Source: CAWUKT01 sp964352215 (GTDB lineage Bacteria; Bacteroidota; Bacteroidia; J057; JADKCL01). Taken from it: a stretch of 64,000 nt of DNA. Location: the NCBI GenBank assembly GCA_964352215.1, contig CAYGRE010000031.1, positions 4,422 to 68,421 of the forward strand, read 5' to 3'. Positions 61,701 through 64,000 of the stretch are shown piece after piece (the stretch's first letter is position 1; each line of letters starts with the position of its first letter). Below the pieces are notes generated by a model. That model ran no database searches. It saw only the letters and a program-made list of their open reading frames with translations, and was not told the DNA's origin. Both the position numbers and the translations under genes were made by a program.

Positions 61701-63305
61701 GATGAGCAAGACATCCGCCACTCCATCTCCGGTGAGGTCAACGGAGTTGTTTTCGGGGTAGAGGTAGGTGCTAGGGAAGGTGGCAAATGCTTCGAAGTCC
61801 TGCCAGCCCGCGTCTACATCCAGCTGATAGTATCCGGCCAGCTGCGGTGTGCTCACCATGAGGTCGAGCTTTCCATTTCCGGTGACGTCGGTGAGGGTGT
61901 GGGCTGTGCCAGCGATGTGTTTTTCGACCGGAAATGAGAAGGGTCTGGACGGGGCGTAGCTCGTATGCTTGAGGTCGACCTTTAGAGGCTCCCGGTATGT
62001 GAAAGTGCGGCCGTCTGCATACAGGATACCGGGAACCCCTTCTCCATAAAGGTCGATAAGCTGGAAATCAGGGCCATCAGAGGCCTGAGGAACAGGACGC
62101 TCGCGGTCGTTGATCAGGCGTTCGTATTCATGTGGCTGGTAGCCTGAAATTGCCGGCTCGAATGAGGTATAGCCAAATTTCAATGGGGGGAGGCTTTCCG
62201 TGCGATAGGCTTTTTGGACTTTGAGGTATTGATACCCGATCTGCCGGGCCTGGCTCAGCCGGGTCAGGACGGGAGACAGGTCATAATTGAGCTCTAGCAC
62301 CTGAGTCAGGACAGGGTGTGTGTCGATGGACTCGAATCGATGGAAAAGCAGGATATTGTGGCAAAGGCGAGAGGTCCGGACCTCAAAACCAGGGCTGTAG
62401 TCTGAAAAGGGGTCCGGCCGGAGGGGCCACGTCCTCCCAGCAGCTATCGTGTGGTGCTCCTGAGCGGCGTGAGAGAGGTCATAGGTCCCATAGTCGAATA
62501 CGATCTCAAAGTGCCAGTGTCCGGGGTCGAAAGGGGTAGCGCTTTCTCCGGCAATTATGGAGCCATCGATGATGGGTTTGTCATTGCCGTAATAGACGGC
62601 GGAGGGATAGGCTTGGGTCTGATGATCGCGGTTGAGTTCGGAGAGGGTGTCCGGTATGTTGTCGTCGTTCTCTTTTTGGTAGGTATAGATCTGGTGATCT
62701 CCCTTGTCGTTGTAGGTCTCTTCGAGGAGCCATTTGAAGATGCAGGTGGGGTCTTCGGGGTTGAAGATCCTGGCAGTATTATTCTTTCCAAAAATGCTCA
62801 CAACATTATCGGGACTGGTCACTTTCCAATAATCATCTGAGGGAGTTTCTGTATTGGTGTAGCGTTCTATCTTCTCGAAACCTCCTTCCTTGCGGGGCAT
62901 ATAGGCCTGTATTCGGTAGGCTCCTTCTTCGTGCTGGATGGGTTTCCCATCAGGGTGGCGTCTCGGCACCAGGTAATCGGCGGCGGCGTAGAGGAAGGTA
63001 TCGTCATTGTCATATTTGGGAATCTCCTTTGAGGTCCGACGGACAATCTCCGGGACGGAGAGTTCCCAGCCCAGGCCGAAAGGGGAATTGCCGTTTCCGG
63101 TGCTGTAATTAACAGTGATACGAGGCTCGAAATCCCGACAAGGGGATGCCGGGACCGGGAGGCTGAGGGAGGCGCTCCCGCTGAATTCGTGGGGGGCAAA
63201 GGTTTCTCCCATGCCCTGGATGGTACCCCCTCCTTTGGGAAGTATGGGTTTTTGGACCTGGATTCCTCCTTTTGATCTTGAACCCATCTGTTTTTCGTCT
63301 TTCAT
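55761..63305 (-). CDS. Tc toxin TcB-TcC fusion with zinc-knuckle/deaminase-like payload
   Basis: A 2514-aa Tc toxin cocoon subunit. Residues ~40-330 match the SpvB/TcdB N-terminal domain (SGSASLSLPVPASP, NSPFGLGWELSVP). A propeller with repeated D-x-x-G-x-G motifs follows (DLTGDGVADVLL, DVDGSGLTDLAYL). TcB ends near 1330 and Rhs/YD repeats run to the TcC core LGRWTSTDPAGTIDGLNLYE (~2200-2220). Self-cleavage should fall near VDTGG-M (2237/2238). The payload (2238-2514) has a CCHC knuckle CTQCGMQGHNRRTC (2240-2253), a basic linker and a deaminase-like HTEGR (2393-2397) plus PMCGNC (2429-2434). The start overlaps the TcA stop (TAATG). TcB and TcC are usually separate or fused at about this total length. 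The payload target is inference. Confidence 0.92.
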   Translation of the reverse strand: MKDEKQMGSRSKGGIQVQKPILPKGGGTIQGMGETFAPHEFSGSASLSLPVPASPCRDFEPRITVNYSTGNGNSPFGLGWELSVPEIVRRTSKEIPKYDNDDTFLYAAADYLVPRRHPDGKPIQHEEGAYRIQAYMPRKEGGFEKIERYTNTETPSDDYWKVTSPDNVVSIFGKNNTARIFNPEDPTCIFKWLLEETYNDKGDHQIYTYQKENDDNIPDTLSELNRDHQTQAYPSAVYYGNDKPIIDGSIIAGESATPFDPGHWHFEIVFDYGTYDLSHAAQEHHTIAAGRTWPLRPDPFSDYSPGFEVRTSRLCHNILLFHRFESIDTHPVLTQVLELNYDLSPVLTRLSQARQIGYQYLKVQKAYRTESLPPLKFGYTSFEPAISGYQPHEYERLINDRERPVPQASDGPDFQLIDLYGEGVPGILYADGRTFTYREPLKVDLKHTSYAPSRPFSFPVEKHIAGTAHTLTDVTGNGKLDLMVSTPQLAGYYQLDVDAGWQDFEAFATFPSTYLYPENNSVDLTGDGVADVLLIEQDRVRMNASLREKGFATANYEERRYNLPYSMPNAPNETLFFADMIGSGLAQRVRITRSTVECWPSLGYGKFGRKVVMDQAPDFGPDFSIDRLLWADVDGSGLTDLAYLSTTHIDIYLNQSGNAFSTTPIRIPLPTSWDRLDQVSFADIRGNGSSCLVFAKTHPAPRQWYYDFNLATVTGPTNKEELRSQKPYLLNEIDNSMGATTTICYAGSTKFYLEDKAEDRPWITHLPSPVNVIETVTHLDHIANTRTTSAYRYSHGYYDGFERIFRGFGRVDRTEQATFTDLMPLASGVEAAYHPPPLLTRTWYHTGAYIEEEALLTQYRKEYWQDDPQAYLLPGTKIDYLAATPAADTLRDAHRTLHGAVLRTEVYGRDGSPWQYAPYTVSETQFQVEEIQALTGNKYSAFLLHQRQTLHYDYERNAADPRVYHDFTLELDRYGQVLESCTVTYPRRPENISGQMDTQTKDQQSRLWVSYDQSTWFNSIEADTIWENSSPLRWSASQGYLIGMPLEARSHEIRGLKPNDHGYFSLSEIRDQIKQASQKKEDRLIHWERHYHYDASEKKELKFGNVKVPALVHRIETADLNQAQLPAEFPFLPPAELDSLLQTGDPDTHGARGGYITYTEGDEADYYWDPGSAQSYHDQATFYLPKAYFDPYQYPYINWNAQSGAITQAAKTSYTYDKTRLYIRKIIDPLDNQTTVTDFDYRTIQPIAIRDLNQNTATVIWDPLGRVIATSESGTQGAKTVGFADLSTWIPPHSSPTIEEILKDPKNYLQQAASYYHYDLYAWERDRQPPQVLTLQNDNYTYINGTPTSPPPEIQRTVSYRDGLSRSLQTKVYFDGSQTVRSWDATEKKVVTGTADSCWLTSGAIRYDTKGQPIRQYEPYFSPNHTYIDEKELNELGHAATLFYDALGRDVLQRTPYGFFTKTLFGALDLVEKSPSFTGYLNQKLYGKLAAQFIPSPWSSLTYDENDSLGDSQYQPTPTANINTAAFTQAEKDKNTPFIHQEDGLGRKVQSEQLKVYKDQKDATYATFDILGDELTSADQRLHPQGLNNFVSIYSLSRERLKTVSADAGTRWTLNNVLGQPIYSRDTRGTSQYHQYDVLNRPISQYVRNQDLALYQTVIMTLYGDSRHNGTPYFKEPAQNNLRDKPTIHLDQAGLSLSPLYDIHDQPMLSARSLKSDYKEEADWNTVTEPDLAALARSMQGLQTRQACGDLTLPPGIRTLLEQEVYTTSARIDAIGRTLRSTDNDGNTQHPAYYSTNSLKSLRVIAGSQASTPTPGITGITYNAKSQRTTISYQNKTQTTYGYDPINFELTEIKSTRQKGHQIQLIQHLQYHHDPVGNVTARINHGVTATFFSNQKVEATATYTYDTLYRLTEATGREQISMWQNVQTNQNKFNKSYFDHQRPPGTDPKALQNYTQQYHYDGAGNLLRMKHIGKASSTRTTHIQKTSNRIGTSQFGITAPPRAYTYDPNGNMQTLGGCHNLNWNYRDNLHSSVVIERQNTINDAEYYTYDSAGRRVRKVHEQKTATGLIIKEVIYLGGIEARRTYTKTQTGQKPPPDWHLIRILDGDSCACIWRYRKAGTPKPGEKKAQLRYQYNDLLNSSIYELDENADIITFEEYYTYGGTSIMAAKSQTEIKTKHYQYSGKEKDDVTGLYYYGMRYYAPWLGRWTSTDPAGTIDGLNLYEFVVGNPITHVDTGGMACTQCGMQGHNRRTCTRAKSKNGEDSNQGIKRGIDVRGGNIRRDKAGIDSRKKSIEKIRKDSRRKPSPDPTTSSNQGNIVFKTSTTHPELDKIPHGNLGSLDEAPSPGHKMILFDKKGKIQKTYETNKAGGGTAGAVHQRLPSIQNTDKAKFSQHTEGRFMADLKTSKNPANLAYSSDKQKITFAMAGKLPMCGNCQKGLMNGILGLKLGSPHVEIFYSASVQQPMSSNMKINDPQNKGSLHPVVEASLSNPSSSETGSVQTVTLIHRLEKQKPLG
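57018..57026 (-). repeat. Poly-C tract (9) in the TcB-TcC gene
   Basis: Nine consecutive C on the coding strand, encoding PPP near residue 2094, in the Rhs region upstream of the payload. A one-base slip would stop translation before the payload. Confidence 0.85.
59251..59260 (-). repeat. Poly-C tract (10) in the TcB-TcC gene
   Basis: Ten consecutive C on the coding strand near residue 1350, close to the TcB/TcC junction (SPPP). The longest homopolymer that I noticed in the window. Confidence 0.9.
59429..59436 (-). repeat. Poly-C tract (8) in the TcB-TcC gene
   Basis: Eight consecutive C on the coding strand near residue 1291 (WIPPH), 169 bp from the ten-base tract. Confidence 0.85.
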
Positions 63306-64000
63306 TACCCTTCAGTAGGTTTTCCAGCTGTGTAGGCGATGACCAGGATCAGGTTTTTAAGGTCCGATAAGTCGGGACCGGCCGTTATTTCAACGGGGTC
63401 CATCGAATCTGGTGGTTGCGTAGCAGTGATCATAAAAGTTTGGCTGGATGCTGGAAGTTGTTTGAGGGTAGCCGGGGCTATGGTTCCTTTGACCATTTGT
63501 TCAGGCTCCACATTTGTAAAGTCCACGTTCAATTTAGAATCTTGCTGATCGGTGAGTTGAATTGTGGTTTGAGGAATTGATCCTTCTGCCCAAATCCAAA
63601 GCTCATCGAGGGTGACTGCACCCTGTTGCTTTACTCCTCTCCAATTTGACGGATCCACACTGAATACAAGGGGCTTGCTATTTTCACCAGCAAAGCGATG
63701 CCAAGCATTCGGGAATTCCTGTGAAAGGGAAATGGCAATGACGCCAGTAAAAGGTCCCCGGGCCGTTCGTACCGCTTGGGTATAGCTGTTATTCGCCGGC
63801 AAGGCGGTATAGTCCAGCTGAATAATCACGTCGGTTATGCTGTCATAGTCGATGGAATTTTCCTCAATAGGTAGGTCCAGCATCCATGATGATACCGCTC
63901 CGGTTCCCTCGAAGGGAAGATAGCGAGGATCATGGAAGTTTAGTTCAAATAGGCCGGAATCGTTCATGCCCGTAGTGAGGGCGACCTGTTGATTTGGGAC
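63305..64000 (-). CDS. TcA-type Tc toxin subunit, C-terminal part (cut by window edge)
   Basis: The frame is open to the last base of the window, giving at least 231 residues of a larger protein. TGMNDSGLFELNFHDPRYLP, FEGTGAVSSWMLDLP and YDSITDVIIQLDYTA are the conserved TcB-binding end of TcA subunits, which form the pentameric translocation channel. The chain continues ~130 residues beyond this block in a beta-rich segment ending LILVIAYTAGKP. It overlaps the TcB-TcC start by TAATG, so the holotoxin genes are coupled in the order tcA, tcBC. The internal ATG at 63967 is not the true start. Confidence 0.93.
   Translation of the reverse strand, partial: VPNQQVALTTGMNDSGLFELNFHDPRYLPFEGTGAVSSWMLDLPIEENSIDYDSITDVIIQLDYTALPANNSYTQAVRTARGPFTGVIAISLSQEFPNAWHRFAGENSKPLVFSVDPSNWRGVKQQGAVTLDELWIWAEGSIPQTTIQLTDQQDSKLNVDFTNVEPEQMVKGTIAPATLKQLPASSQTFMITATQPPDSMDPVEITAGPDLSDLKNLILVIAYTAGKPTEG

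Noticed and set aside
1..64000. CRISPR array, rRNA operon or insertion sequence
   Set aside because: I saw no regularly spaced repeats with unique spacers, no rRNA-like sequence and no transposase with terminal inverted repeats in the window.

Overview
The window looks like a chromosome segment from a Bacteroidota bacterium, most likely a marine or freshwater member of the Saprospiria (Lewinella/Haliscomenobacter-like). The phylum call rests on several signs. There are two type IX secretion C-terminal domains, one short type A sorting domain and one gliding-motility-associated CHU_C-type domain. The alternate GlmU-like nucleotidyltransferase, the PUR-type DUF3276 protein and the short LeuA are all typical of the phylum. 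Promoters fit TTG-N18/19-TAnnTTTG, and most genes lack a Shine-Dalgarno sequence. The genus is inference.

Layout. 1-24.4 kb is mostly core genome: tpiA and a GlmU-like enzyme, rpmE type B, leuS, an MCE/MlaD protein, hutI, a glutaryl-CoA-dehydrogenase-like enzyme, an Nfu scaffold protein, ychF, rhodanese, mltG, a thioesterase, a YihY membrane protein and an esterase. Accessory genes are scattered through it: two members of an unnamed ~500-residue helical family, a T9SS cargo protein and three tandem phage-tail-collar (MdpB-like) proteins. 24.4-29 kb is a minus-strand block with an unknown soluble protein carrying an N-terminal Pro-rich tag, a sulfotransferase-fold/aminotransferase pair and pepD. 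29-32 kb is a beta-phosphoglucomutase/GH65 phosphorylase pair for alpha-glucoside phosphorolysis. 32-43 kb holds a two-lobed aspartic-protease-like lipoprotein, a third member of the helical family, the leuACDB operon, an outer-membrane barrel, YjbQ, a lipoprotein with a predicted alpha/alpha toroid and a double SnoaL-like protein.

43.2-64 kb is accessory. Two divergent tRNA-Ser genes are followed by a large serine recombinase whose reading frame runs back through one tRNA. Beyond it are small unknown genes, a 1064-residue CHU_C-domain surface protein coupled to an HTH regulator, the fourth (AT-rich) helical-family member, a predicted peptidoglycan-hydrolase effector followed by a predicted lipoprotein immunity protein, a second HTH regulator of the same small type, and a minus-strand Tc toxin locus. 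The Tc locus has the end of a TcA subunit, cut by the window edge, overlapping a 2514-residue TcB-TcC fusion. The payload after the Rhs core starts with a CCHC zinc knuckle and ends in a deaminase-like HxE...CxxC domain.

The best candidates for something undescribed are the TcB-TcC payload, the poly-C tracts inside the same gene, the effector/lipoprotein pair, and a PPxFxLxxS tag at residue 30 of two otherwise unrelated predicted effectors, which suggests a shared export or loading route.
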